Under the pieces are notes generated by a model that saw nothing but the letters and a program-made list of their open reading frames with translations, ran no database searches and was not told the DNA's origin. A DNA stretch of 64,000 bases from Mucilaginibacter arboris (lineage in GTDB: Bacteria > Bacteroidota > Bacteroidia > Sphingobacteriales > Sphingobacteriaceae): assembly GCF_009754915.1 (NCBI RefSeq), contig NZ_WPIK01000013.1, positions 1 through 64,000 of the forward strand. Reading direction: 5' to 3'. The stretch's first letter is position 1, and every line of letters begins with the position of its first letter. Below are positions 17,118 through 25,513 of the stretch, one piece after another. A program made the translations under genes and the position numbers.

Positions 17118-17594
17118 ATGACCAATCAACTAAACCTCACTCATCAAGCTAATTCTTTACACTGGGAAAAGTTCTGGCTGTTTAGCAAAATTTTTTTAGC
17201 TTTTTTAATCGGCATTACCCTGCTGTCGTCGTTTACAACGGTGCCTTCCGGGTTTTATGTTTCTAATATGGCACTTTGCCTGTTGTTTGTAGTTGCCGTT
17301 TTAGTAGTGAAATTTAAACGAAAGCAAGTGCCTTTTATTAAAATTGAGGCCGATAAGCTTCAATACTTTTGCCAGGTAAAAAAAGAATTGGTTGTAATCC
17401 CGGTAAATGAGATTACCAATATTACCACTCGTTTTTGCGAACTGCAAATCCATACCCAAGTCTGTACACATTGCTTAAATATGGATCAAATTAAGCAGGA
17501 AACACAGCGCTGGGAAATTAAAGAAATGATTAGGAAGCTGGCTGTTGAGAAGGGAAAGCGTTTAATAATGGCAGATCATAACAAGGCCTCCTGA
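17118..17594 (+). CDS. Hypothetical membrane protein
   Basis: 158 aa. Two membrane segments lie at about residues 22-42 and 49-67, followed by a soluble beta-rich region (PFIKIEADKLQYFCQVKKE) and a helical tail. The C-terminal domain could be PH-like, as in some small bacterial membrane proteins, but no motif proves it. It is transcribed with the HsdR-N-like gene 60 bp upstream. Confidence 0.6.
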   Translation: MTNQLNLTHQANSLHWEKFWLFSKIFLAFLIGITLLSSFTTVPSGFYVSNMALCLLFVVAVLVVKFKRKQVPFIKIEADKLQYFCQVKKELVVIPVNEITNITTRFCELQIHTQVCTHCLNMDQIKQETQRWEIKEMIRKLAVEKGKRLIMADHNKAS

Positions 17595-17616
17595 TATTAA
17601 TTAAAAATACCTCAGC

Positions 17617-17814
17617 TTAATCTGCATTTTCTTCTGCTTTCATTAACTTGTAATTTCTAAAAGCAGCAAATAATAAATAACCGCCAGCCATTAAATTCCA
17701 GCTTATAGAAAAACTGTTTCTGGCAGAAGTTGAATAAACAGCCGTATATAAAGCTTCGCCAAGAATACAAATTCCGGCTATTAAAGAAATATAGAACATG
17801 GTTTTAGGCTTCAT
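17617..17814 (-). CDS. Hypothetical small membrane protein
   Basis: 65 aa with two hydrophobic stretches (MFYISLIAGICILGEALYTA and a second around NLMAGGYLLFAAF) and an acidic end. It lies 30 bp downstream of the SIMPL gene on the same strand and is probably co-transcribed with it. No family was recognised. Confidence 0.6.
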   Translation of the reverse strand: MKPKTMFYISLIAGICILGEALYTAVYSTSARNSFSISWNLMAGGYLLFAAFRNYKLMKAEENAD

Positions 17815-17844
17815 TTGTTGTATGTTTTTTATTTATCCTATAAA

Positions 17845-18576
17845 CTATTCTGCCTGAAATTCCATTTTAATCGTAATCGAACCGGTTTTGTTCCTGCTGG
17901 AAGTATTAAAAGCGCCGCCATAACTGTAATCTTCATTGCTGTTTTTGCCCGTAATCTGGAAAACGCCCATTGTTGCTTTTTTCAGTTTACCTAAACCACT
18001 TCCGGCATTTCGGGCAATGGTTTCTGCCCTTGCTTTGGCATCTGCACTGGCTTTGCCTAACAATTCCATTTTAACCTGGTTTAGTTTTGTGTTATAAAAC
18101 AAAGGCGCTTGAGAATTAAATTCGATCCCGGTTTCAATTAGTTCTGTTGCTTCGCGAGAAATTTTATCAACCTGATCCACATGTGACGATTCAATTTTTA
18201 CCATCTGAACCAAGTTATAACCAGAAAATTGCTGTCCGATATTCCTTCCGTTGGCATCCAGTTTCGGACTAAACTCTTTATTTATGGTTATCGCAGAAAA
18301 AACCATTTCATTGTTGCCAATGCCTTTTTTACTCAGGTAATTTCTGATTGTATTTTCATCTGTTTTTAAAGCAGCATAAGCACTTTTAAGATCGGCGGAT
18401 TTGCGTGAATAAGTTCCGCTCCAAACAATTAAATCGCTGTTAAAATCTTTTTCGGCCAAACCAGTAACTACAATTGTTTCCATCGTAGTTGAACGATACT
18501 TGTAAGCGCGGCCGATAATAGCAAAAGCAATAATGGCAGCAACACCGATAATAGCTGCTGTAATAATGGATTTCAT
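17845..18576 (-). CDS. SIMPL-domain protein (DUF541)
   Basis: 243 aa. A single N-terminal membrane anchor (residues 5-24) exposes a SIMPL domain to the periplasm. It shows METIVVTGLAEKDFNSDLIVW, the long helix with TELIETGIEFNSQAPLFYNTKLN, and the A-rich helix GKASADAKARAETIARNAGSGLGKL that is highly typical of the family. Members, such as E. coli YggE, are linked to oxidative stress responses without a defined enzyme activity. The length matches the family. Confidence 0.85.
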   Translation of the reverse strand: MKSIITAAIIGVAAIIAFAIIGRAYKYRSTTMETIVVTGLAEKDFNSDLIVWSGTYSRKSADLKSAYAALKTDENTIRNYLSKKGIGNNEMVFSAITINKEFSPKLDANGRNIGQQFSGYNLVQMVKIESSHVDQVDKISREATELIETGIEFNSQAPLFYNTKLNQVKMELLGKASADAKARAETIARNAGSGLGKLKKATMGVFQITGKNSNEDYSYGGAFNTSSRNKTGSITIKMEFQAE

Positions 18577-18791
18577 GGTTGAGGTTTTACTGCTAAAGAT
18601 AGTGAAAGAGGCAATAGTAATAGATTATTTAGAAAGGAAAAATACTGATAAAAGAAGCATGTACGATTTCTTAGCTGGACTTTAGCCAAATCAGGCTGCC
18701 CGGGCTAAAGTTTCAGTAAGGGATTTTAATATAGGTTTAGTTAAACCAATAGAAAGCGTCCTTTTTGTGGTGACAAAACGACAATCAGATC
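18577..18791. other. Intergenic segment upstream of SIMPL gene
   Basis: No gene. It holds one GATAAAAGAAGCAT copy (18647-18660) and an inverted repeat, CTTTAGCC (18680-18687) against GGCTAAAG (18703-18710). Confidence 0.5.
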
Positions 18792-19243
18792 TACCCTGCC
18801 GATTTAACAGAAACCCTGTGGCAATTTATAAAAAAGACTTTACAATTTGATGAAAGAAAGCGGAAGTATAGTTTGCGTCCGACCTGGGACGCGATCAGTT
18901 ATTTGGTAAAATTCGGGTGCCTGTGGCGGATGTTGCCTGCAAATTTTGCAAAAGGCAACTGGTTTATTATTATCATAAGAAATGGCCTTCTCTATAGTGT
19001 TATGACCTGCTTTTATCCAAGTTGCAGGTAAAAAAACGTTTTGGATATATTTTACAGATCGTGGTGCGTTCCGATGATAAAAAAACAGGGTTTAAACCTA
19101 TCCATAAAAGATGCGTAATCGAACGGACCTTTTCCTGGTTCGATAACGACAGGCGGCTGTACAGAAATTATGAGCTACTATTGGAAACATCAGAAGAAAT
19201 CGTCAAACTTTCTGCCATAAAATTATTATTGAACAAAATTTAA
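18792..19243 (+). pseudogene. IS5-type transposase remnant
   Basis: Translation from 18792 gives the start of an IS5-family DDE transposase (YPADLTETLWQFIKKTLQ, KYSLRPTWDAISYLVKFGCLWRMLP). A one-base shift follows near 18955 (W-Q-L-V-Y-Y-Y continues in another frame), then a jump near 19020 to the C-terminal part (VRSDDKKTGFKPIHKRCVIERTFSWFDNDRRLYRNYE). The middle with two catalytic aspartates is missing, so the element is dead. The C-terminal YREK-like region is retained. Terminal inverted repeats were not identified. Confidence 0.85.
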
Positions 19244-19257
19244 ACAGGCCTTTATTT

Positions 19258-19345
19258 CTGTCATTTCCGCAGGGAGAAACCTTCTTCAAAGCGCATTCCC
19301 AGTATTTTTATATTTGATGAAGATTTAAAGCTACGGAAATGGCAG
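19258..19345. repeat. Imperfect hairpin repeat, copy 1
   Basis: CTGTCATTTCCGCAGGGAGA at the left and CTACGGAAATGGCAG at the right are inverted. This is the widespread Bacteroidota hairpin element with GTCATTTC ends and a GATGAAGAT right arm. It is more degenerate than the neighbouring copy. Confidence 0.7.
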
Positions 19346-19370
19346 TACAACTCATCGCCATAACATTTTT

Positions 19371-19458
19371 CTGCCATTTCGACCAACGGGAGAGATCTTC
19401 TTCCAAGCGATATAACTTTTATTTTTCGATGAAGATCTCTCCTACGGTTGAGATGACA
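19371..19458. repeat. Imperfect hairpin repeat, copy 2
   Basis: CTGCCATTTCGACCAACGGG pairs with CCTACGGTTGAGATGACA, and GAGATCTTCTTC pairs with GATGAAGATCTC. It overlaps the last codons and stop of the sirtuin gene (stop complement at 19442-19444), so the repeat supplies the sirtuin C-terminus (SSQP). Confidence 0.75.
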
Positions 19459-20134
19459 AAAGTATCTCCGCTACTTTTAATACACCAACCGTAGCTTTTT
19501 CCTCTATTTTAATGCAGTTTTTAACAGAAGAAATGGCAGGAATTTTCGGATCAACAATATACTTAGGCACTTCATCCGAAACATAATTTAGCAAACCTGC
19601 AGCCGGATAAACAGCCAGCGAAGTACCAACCAGCATAAATAGATCAGCTTCAGCACAAATTTCAACCGCTTTTTCAATCATCGGTACTGTTTCGCCAAAC
19701 CAAACTACATGTGCGCGCAGTTGTGAACCCAATTCGCAAACCTCTCCCATTTTTATTTCCCAGCCTTCAATCGGATAGGTTAAGTTCGGGTTTTTACTGG
19801 ATTGCGAACGTGTAATAATCCCATGCAAATGCACAACGTTAGTAGAACCGGCACCCTCATGCAGATCGTCAATATTTTGGGTGATGATAATTACGTCGAA
19901 ATCTTTTTCCAGCGCAGCTAAAGCAAAATGGGCAGCATTGGGTTGCGCTTCCAATACTGTTTTCCGGCGTTCGTTGTAAAACTGCTGCACCAATTCCGGG
20001 TTTTTGCGCCAGGCCTGCGGTGTAGCCACATCTTCAATATTGTAACCTTCCCAAAGTCCGTCGCTATCTCTAAAAGTTTTCAAACCACTTTCTGCGCTAA
20101 TTCCGGCTCCTGTTAAAACCACTAATTTTTTCAT
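19442..20134 (-). CDS. NAD-dependent protein deacylase, sirtuin (CobB-like)
   Basis: 230 aa, the usual bacterial sirtuin length. NAD-binding motifs GAGISAESGLKTFRD and TQNIDDLHEGAG are present, with the catalytic His in VHLHG. The class III Tyr and Arg in QQFYNERRK suggest desuccinylase as well as deacetylase capacity. The zinc-binding cysteines typical of many sirtuins are largely absent (only a single Cys near GEVCEL). The C-terminus lies in a hairpin repeat, suggesting that an insertion replaced the original end. Confidence 0.9.
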   Translation of the reverse strand: MKKLVVLTGAGISAESGLKTFRDSDGLWEGYNIEDVATPQAWRKNPELVQQFYNERRKTVLEAQPNAAHFALAALEKDFDVIIITQNIDDLHEGAGSTNVVHLHGIITRSQSSKNPNLTYPIEGWEIKMGEVCELGSQLRAHVVWFGETVPMIEKAVEICAEADLFMLVGTSLAVYPAAGLLNYVSDEVPKYIVDPKIPAISSVKNCIKIEEKATVGVLKVAEILLSSQP

Positions 20135-20216
20135 CTTTATATAATTCCGTGTTTCTAAATTATGTTTTAAAACTGTAGCAATACCAATTTTTAGTCGATA
20201 AAAGAAGCATTAACAA

Positions 20217-20249
20217 AAAAGCGACGAAGCTTTATACTTCGTCGCTTTT
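20217..20249 (-). terminator. Rho-independent terminator of btuB-DUF6580 operon
   Basis: On the minus strand AAAAGCGACGAAG and CTTCGTCGCTTTT form a 13-bp stem with a 7-nt loop and end in a T run, about 110 bp after the DUF6580 stop. Confidence 0.75.
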
Positions 20250-20261
20250 AAATTAAGTTTT

Positions 20262-20342
20262 GGGCGTGCCCCTGCGGGTCGGGCTTTCCGTTCCAAGTCC
20301 TCGCTGCGCTGCGGGCTTTCCACTACAATCCCTCACGCGGCA
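20262..20342. repeat. GC-rich intergenic repeat (REP-like)
   Basis: The segment GGGCGTGCCCCTGCGGGTCG, then GGGCTTTCCG and ATCCCTCACGCGG, is markedly GC-richer than the surroundings. It matches a repeat I have seen between genes in many Bacteroidota genomes. Only one copy is in the window. Confidence 0.5.
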
Positions 20343-20356
20343 AAGCGCCTACCTTT

Positions 20357-20956
20357 CTATTTTACAACCAGCTGATTTTGCAATTTTAAACTTGGAAACT
20401 TACGCTTTGCCAACTCAAATCCGCCAAATAAAATAAACCCATAAACAAAGTTGCCCATCAGCAAACTTCTTTCAAAAGGAATGGCAGCATACAAAGCTTT
20501 AAAGTAGCCTGTGATGCCCGGAGAATATAACTCTTCATAGTGCCAGAAGTTTAGATCAGTTATCAGCCAATGTACTAAAACTGAGGCTAAAGATGCTACA
20601 AGCACGTTGACAACATTGATTTTCGGAAGCAAAGTTCCGATATAAACCATCAAAGCAAAACTGATATAAATCCATACTGCGCTGCCATAAAACCAAACAA
20701 ATTTGTGGAAATACAAATAATTGATCAGCAGGTCGCTCAAAAACAAAGTTACCAAAGGAACTAAATAAGCCTTTTTTTTATCGGTAAAATAAGCGCCGCC
20801 AAACAAAGAAACGGCGCCAACCGGCGTAAAGTTTGCCCAAACATTTTGGTTATCCAAATGGATAAAACGGCCGGCAGCAGCAAATAAAATCATCCCGATT
20901 AAAACACTGTTGCGGATATTAATTTTTTCTAAAGACATGAATGCTTCTTTTATCAT
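20357..20956 (-). CDS. DUF6580-family membrane protein, cobalamin-linked
   Basis: 199 aa with about five membrane segments. NQNVWANFTPVGAVSLFGGAYF and the LVPLVTLFLSDLLINY segment are the recognisable family core. Such proteins resemble ECF-type substrate-binding components and are often encoded with B12 receptors. Here it follows the BtuB-like gene by 17 bp behind a cobalamin riboswitch, so a role in corrinoid or cobalt handling is likely but inferred. Its start overlaps a dispersed-motif copy (20941-20954), which encodes the MIKEAF start. Confidence 0.75.
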   Translation of the reverse strand: MIKEAFMSLEKINIRNSVLIGMILFAAAGRFIHLDNQNVWANFTPVGAVSLFGGAYFTDKKKAYLVPLVTLFLSDLLINYLYFHKFVWFYGSAVWIYISFALMVYIGTLLPKINVVNVLVASLASVLVHWLITDLNFWHYEELYSPGITGYFKALYAAIPFERSLLMGNFVYGFILFGGFELAKRKFPSLKLQNQLVVK

Positions 20957-20973
20957 GCAAAAATACCTAAATC

Positions 20974-22842
20974 CTATTGAAAGTTGAAACTTACGCCAGC
21001 ATTGAAATTGGTGCCCATGGTATTGTAACCGTAAATTTCCTGGTAACGCTTATCCAGAATGTTATTTACATTCACAAAAACTTTAATCCTTCCGTTAATT
21101 CCGTATTGCGCGTATCCATCCAACAACTGGTAAGCAGGTAAAGTAACATTAGTTGGATAATTATAATCGCTACGCTGTCCATAACTCCTGAAATTTGCAC
21201 TAACATAGAGCGTTTGCGTTGCTTGTACGCCAGCCTGTAATCCGAAAGATTGCTTTGGACGGCGAAGCAAACCATAAGTATTTACGCCATTGCGAACGGC
21301 AGTTCCATCAACAAAACTGTAAAAACCGGTTAAGGTTAAAATTTTGTATTTGTAGGATGGCTCTACTTCCAGCCCCTGATCGTTCTCTTTGTCGAAATTC
21401 TGGTAACCGTTTGTTAAATAAACAATGGCATTCGTTAATTTTCTGCGGAAAGCAGCAACACGTAAATTAAACTGATTATCTAATAAAGCAGTGCTAAAAC
21501 CAGCTTCGTAATTGGTTGATTTTTGAGGTTTTAAATCAGGATTTGCGCCATAAGGACCAAATAATTCTGTTAACAAAGGCGCTTTAAAAGCACTGGAAAC
21601 CGTTCCGAATAAAATTAGTTTATTTTCTAATAAGTTAATAGAAGGCGTAAAATCATAAGTAAAATTATATCCGTAACGGTTATGATCATTAAATCTTCCG
21701 CCGCCTTCCAAGTTTAAAAACCCGGCAATTTTATTAACAACAAGTGAACTGTAAATACTGTACAGATTAGCATTGGGCGTTACATTAGCAGAACCGATTT
21801 GTTTGATTTGTGTATATCTGTCGTCTGTTCCTAATAAAAATTTGATGTTTTCTGTAAAATCATGATTGTAATACAAATCCATTAAATGCAAGCGGCCAAT
21901 GTTAGACGACGGATAGCTGGACTCGTAATAAGCAGTATTATCTGTATAACCATAGTTCAGGTTAAAACGGTTGGAATTGCCCAGATTATATTGCGAAGTT
22001 AAACCAGCATTGTAATAACGGTTTAAGCTTTGGTTAGGCGCATCAGCAAATGGCCCGTTATCGTATTTATAAGAACCGGAAGTGAACCGGAAAAACGGAC
22101 TAATGCGTAACCCTCGCGCTGCTTCAACAGAAAAATTAGCGTTTAAAGATGATTGATTGTAGCCGTCTTTATCAAAAGTTCCGGTATTGTTTTTGTCGGC
22201 AGCTTCGCTGATACCGTCTGTTTGATCGTGTGTGTAACTTACATTGTAAGAAAACTTACTTAACGAACCATTAAAACCAACATTCTGCTTTTGCGAGCCG
22301 TAACTGCCGCCGGTTAACGTTCCGTAAACACCAATGCCTTCCGGTCCGCCTTTTTTGGTGATGATGTTGATTACACCGCCAACTGCATCCGATCCGTACA
22401 GAGTTGATTGTCCGCCTTTAATAATTTCAATCCGTTCAATCTGATCAATCGGAAACAAGCGGATATCAAAAGCGCCGCCGGTTGGAGATGAAGGATCGCT
22501 CACCATTACGCCATCAATCAGTGTAACTGCAAAACCACTGGCCGCGCCACGGATAAAAACACTTTTGTTTGCCGTTGGATTGCTGTTAGCGCCGCTAACA
22601 ATTACGTCAGCCTGCTCATTTAATAACTGCGCTAAAGATTTGCCCTGACTGCGTTCGATCTGGTCCTGTGTAATCACCGTAATTACTTTGCCGGTTTGTA
22701 ACTGTTTCTGATCGGTTTTGGTAGCCGAAACAACTACATCTTTAAGAATCCTGACAGAATCCTGTGCAAAAATTGGGGCGCTGCCAAGCAGCAATTGTGC
22801 AAGCGCGAAGCCTGCGGCGGTTTTGTAAAATTTTTTTTTCAT
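20974..22842 (-). CDS. btuB: TonB-dependent vitamin B12 receptor (BtuB-like)
   Basis: The ATG at 22842 is chosen over 22941 because it starts a normal signal peptide (MKKKFYKTAAGFALAQLLL). The protein has 622 aa. The TonB box/plug region (DVVVSATKTDQ, VFIRGAASGFAVTLIDGV, GGQSTLYGSDAVGGVINI) is followed by a 22-strand-type barrel ending in FNAGVSFNFQ. The size is that of BtuB, not of the larger SusC proteins. The upstream cobalamin riboswitch supports corrinoid as ligand. The DUF6580 gene completes the operon. Confidence 0.88.
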   Translation of the reverse strand: MKKKFYKTAAGFALAQLLLGSAPIFAQDSVRILKDVVVSATKTDQKQLQTGKVITVITQDQIERSQGKSLAQLLNEQADVIVSGANSNPTANKSVFIRGAASGFAVTLIDGVMVSDPSSPTGGAFDIRLFPIDQIERIEIIKGGQSTLYGSDAVGGVINIITKKGGPEGIGVYGTLTGGSYGSQKQNVGFNGSLSKFSYNVSYTHDQTDGISEAADKNNTGTFDKDGYNQSSLNANFSVEAARGLRISPFFRFTSGSYKYDNGPFADAPNQSLNRYYNAGLTSQYNLGNSNRFNLNYGYTDNTAYYESSYPSSNIGRLHLMDLYYNHDFTENIKFLLGTDDRYTQIKQIGSANVTPNANLYSIYSSLVVNKIAGFLNLEGGGRFNDHNRYGYNFTYDFTPSINLLENKLILFGTVSSAFKAPLLTELFGPYGANPDLKPQKSTNYEAGFSTALLDNQFNLRVAAFRRKLTNAIVYLTNGYQNFDKENDQGLEVEPSYKYKILTLTGFYSFVDGTAVRNGVNTYGLLRRPKQSFGLQAGVQATQTLYVSANFRSYGQRSDYNYPTNVTLPAYQLLDGYAQYGINGRIKVFVNVNNILDKRYQEIYGYNTMGTNFNAGVSFNFQ

Positions 22843-22969
22843 TTTTTGTTGTGAAGATGAACGTATCCCACAGCAAACAGAAAAATTGGCGCATAAAATG
22901 AAAATACACCCGTAAAAAGAGCATTCGCATTCCAGCTTCAATCCCCGAAAGCTATGAATTTATTTGCGA

Positions 22970-23145
22970 AAGGCAGGTCTTCTGGCTTGCTCCCCTTTGC
23001 CTGCCTTCCCGTTCTGGTTACCCAAAATAGTGGCATAAAAACAGCATCAGTTGATAGAGCTTACAGCTGCGGGACAGCTCCGGTTTTACACCGGATTCCC
23101 TTTTAATTCCGGTTGTTGAGGCCGGAAACCAATTGCGGGGGCAAA
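22970..23145 (-). promoter_or_regulatory. Cobalamin (AdoCbl) riboswitch
   Basis: On the minus strand the conserved parts appear in order: GGGAATCCGGTGTAAAACCG, GAGCTGTCCCGCAGCTGTAA, GCCACT, and the B12-box-type AGCCAGAAGACCTGCC. It lies about 130 bp upstream of the BtuB-like start and would switch expression off when cobalamin is plentiful. Confidence 0.93.
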
Positions 23146-23416
23146 GGTAGAATAAGATTTGAGATTTTAAAATGGAGGATTTTAAGGAATTGAAATCGAA
23201 ATGAAAATAACGATTTGTTTAAACCTTTTTCTGTCTCTCTTTTTTTGGGTTGATGCTTCTTTTATCACCTAAAAATGTTAGTAATAGGTTTTTATTACAT
23301 GCATGCAAAACACCAATTTTTACCCGGTAAAAGAAGCATGGTCTTTTTTTTACAATTTAAATGGAACCTAAAAGTTTAAATAAATCTTTATTAAATTCTT
23401 TATCTTTGGTACAGCA
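23146..23416. other. Intergenic region with two convergent dispersed motifs
   Basis: No gene. ATGCTTCTTTTATC (23253-23266, minus) and GGTAAAAGAAGCAT (23326-23339, plus) flank about 60 bp. The first is followed by ACCTAAAAATGTTA, a tail that recurs after the copies at 63686 and 63741. Confidence 0.6.
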
Positions 23417-23602
23417 ATGAAATTTAACGAGAAATTCCCTCAACTAAAAGAAAAAAGTTTCTTAGCAGAAACGCTAACGAATACTGTATTTTCTACAATG
23501 GTTTTAGAGGACCAACAAGTTTCCAAGTCAAAAATTGAGCAAATTGTTTTATCCTTATTAAAAGAGCAAGAGCTAAAAGGAAATCAGTTCTTTTCTAATT
23601 AA
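23417..23602 (+). CDS. Probable Fic antitoxin (FicA/VbhA-like)
   Basis: 61 aa, helical. The stretch FSTMVLEDQQVSKSKIEQIV resembles the VbhA/FicA inhibitory helix, whose motif is (S/T)xxxE(G/N): here T-M-V-L-E-D, with Asp in the last place. In class I Fic systems this Glu blocks the ATP gamma-phosphate site of the partner. The gene faces the Fic gene and their 3' ends overlap by 30 bp, whereas antitoxins normally precede the toxin on the same strand. The family call rests on motif recognition. Confidence 0.6.
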   Translation: MKFNEKFPQLKEKSFLAETLTNTVFSTMVLEDQQVSKSKIEQIVLSLLKEQELKGNQFFSN

Positions 23603-24151
23603 ATTTGTTAAAGGTTCAAAATCTCCTTTATCTGCTGATTTCATTGCTTCAATGTAAACCTTCCGGCTGTTACCTTCCCTGTGATAAAGTTCCAGTGGTT
23701 TATAACCAAACTTTAGGGCAACAATATTCATTAAAATTCTTCCTGTTCTGCCGTTACCGTTGTTAAAAGGATGGATACGAACAAACTCATAATGGGCAAA
23801 AGACAAACAATCGAGATGATCAGTTAGGGTGATGGCTTGCTTTATTTTAAAGTTTAAATTATCAAGGAACTGATACATCAACTGTAAAATCTGGTTTGGA
23901 TTAGGCGGAATAAGCTGTCCAACAGAAACTATAGTAGTACGCCATAAACCCGCCCATTCATAAAGTTCAGCAAAAGCAAAACAATGTATTTGTAAAAGCA
24001 GTTGTGTAGAAATTTCTATTTCAGTATCTAACTGAAAAACAAAAAGTTCCGTTAAAGCAATACCTTTCGCCTCGTATTCATTAATTATATTCTTATCCGT
24101 CAGGCCAAGTTTATTTTCATCCGGGATAGGTGTCCAGTTGGTATTATCCAT
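23573..24151 (-). CDS. Fic-domain protein (putative AMP transferase)
   Basis: 192 aa. The active-site motif HPFNNGNGRTGR (residues about 126-137) matches HxFx(D/N)GNGRxxR in full, so the enzyme should be competent. The flap region is WRTTIVSVGQLIPPNPNQI, and the N-terminal ELYEWAGLWRT is typical of small bacterial Fic proteins. Fic enzymes transfer AMP from ATP to hydroxyl groups of target proteins. No intrinsic inhibitory helix is evident in the N- or C-terminus, which fits a separate antitoxin, probably the convergent small gene. Confidence 0.88.
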   Translation of the reverse strand: MDNTNWTPIPDENKLGLTDKNIINEYEAKGIALTELFVFQLDTEIEISTQLLLQIHCFAFAELYEWAGLWRTTIVSVGQLIPPNPNQILQLMYQFLDNLNFKIKQAITLTDHLDCLSFAHYEFVRIHPFNNGNGRTGRILMNIVALKFGYKPLELYHREGNSRKVYIEAMKSADKGDFEPLTNLIRKELISF

Positions 24152-24231
24152 TAACTAAAGATAGTTATTAAGTTTGATGGATTTATAAGAACAGTTGCGT
24201 TAGAAAACAAAATCCTGTTATATTTAACACT

Positions 24232-25482
24232 ATGCTTCGTTTATCAACCTTTTTTATACTTCTCACCTTGCAAACTTCCGCCCAAAAAACCGATACTGTT
24301 TTTCTCGAAAAACTACTGCAATCAAAGCCTGAGTTGTTTGGAAAAATCCTGCAACATCCAACCAAAAACGAAGTCCAGATTTTATATACGCAGATCGACC
24401 GTGATGAACACAATGTGCCGCATTTTCATTCATACAGCTTCAACTTAAACCCAAATCGTTACTTCTATCCGGCAAGTACGGTAAAATTACCAACCGCAAT
24501 TTTTGCTTTGGAAAAAGCTAACCAGCTTAAAATTATGGGCATAAAAGAAGCATCAATGATAACCGACAGTGCTTTTGCCGGACAAACCAAAGTTAGCATT
24601 GATACTTCTGCCGAAAACGGTTTACCAAGTATCAGCCATTACATCAAAAAGATTTTATTAGTGAGTGATAACGATGCTTATAACCGATTGTACGAGTTTG
24701 TTGGAAAAGCAGAAATCAACCAAAAACTTAAAAAATATGGTTTAAACCAAACGCGGATTATTGGAAGACTGGCTGTTGGTGATGCCGGAGAAAGTACAAA
24801 ACATACCAATCCGATCGAGTTTTTTGCCGGTAAAAGAAGCATTTATAAACAAGCTGCACAATATGACGTGAACGATTACCCGATGGAATTGGAAAATATG
24901 CTGCAGGGAAAAGGTTATCTCGACAGCCACGATCAATTGGTAAATAAGCCTTTTGATTTTCGCGAGAAGAACGTTTACACCATTCCAAATCAGCAGGAAG
25001 TTTTAAAGCGGTTGTTGTTTCCGGAAGTTTATCCGAAAGAACAACAGTTTCAGCTAAAAAAAGAGGATTATCAGTTTTTGTACAAATACATGAGCATGTA
25101 TCCAACAGAAAGTGATCACCCTAAATATACTTCTCCAGATTACTGGCCAACGTTCTGCAAGTTTTTGTTCTATGGATCAAAAAAAGATACAACAATAAAT
25201 CCAAACATCAGAATTTTTAACAAGATTGGTGATTCCTACGGTTATGATATTGACAATGCTTACATCGTAGATTTTAAAAATAAGGTAGAATTTATGCTGA
25301 CTGCGGTTGTACAATCTAACGAAGATGGCATTTACAACGACAATAAATATGAATATGAAACTGTGTGCCTACCTTTTTTGAAGAACTTGGGACAGGTAAT
25401 TTATCAGCAAGAATTAACCCGGCAAAAGAAGCATTTGCCTAATTTAAACAAGTTTAAGTTTGATTATGGAAAGAAGGATTAA
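24232..25482 (+). CDS. Class A beta-lactamase-like serine hydrolase
   Basis: 416 aa with an N-terminal signal (LRLSTFFILLTLQTSAQ). YPASTVKLPTAIFALEKA holds the SxxK catalytic motif and VSDNDAYNRLYEF the SDN motif. KIGDSYGYDIDNAY near residue 345 stands where KTG is found in true beta-lactamases, so KTG is altered to KIG. This fits the PF13354-type serine hydrolases common in Bacteroidota, with uncertain substrate; a beta-lactamase activity should not be assumed. Three copies or near copies of the dispersed 14-bp motif lie inside the gene (24540, 24829, 25421). Confidence 0.85.
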   Translation: MLRLSTFFILLTLQTSAQKTDTVFLEKLLQSKPELFGKILQHPTKNEVQILYTQIDRDEHNVPHFHSYSFNLNPNRYFYPASTVKLPTAIFALEKANQLKIMGIKEASMITDSAFAGQTKVSIDTSAENGLPSISHYIKKILLVSDNDAYNRLYEFVGKAEINQKLKKYGLNQTRIIGRLAVGDAGESTKHTNPIEFFAGKRSIYKQAAQYDVNDYPMELENMLQGKGYLDSHDQLVNKPFDFREKNVYTIPNQQEVLKRLLFPEVYPKEQQFQLKKEDYQFLYKYMSMYPTESDHPKYTSPDYWPTFCKFLFYGSKKDTTINPNIRIFNKIGDSYGYDIDNAYIVDFKNKVEFMLTAVVQSNEDGIYNDNKYEYETVCLPFLKNLGQVIYQQELTRQKKHLPNLNKFKFDYGKKD

Positions 25483-25513
25483 GAAAATCTAATCCCAAAA
25501 AAGGCTATTAATT

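Noticed and set aside
19022-19243. An intact small transposase gene
   Set aside because: It is only the C-terminal fragment of an IS5-type transposase whose N-terminal part lies just upstream in other frames.
24232-25482. Reading the serine hydrolase as a resistance beta-lactamase
   Set aside because: The third motif is KIG instead of KTG and the protein is longer than class A enzymes; only the fold family is supported.
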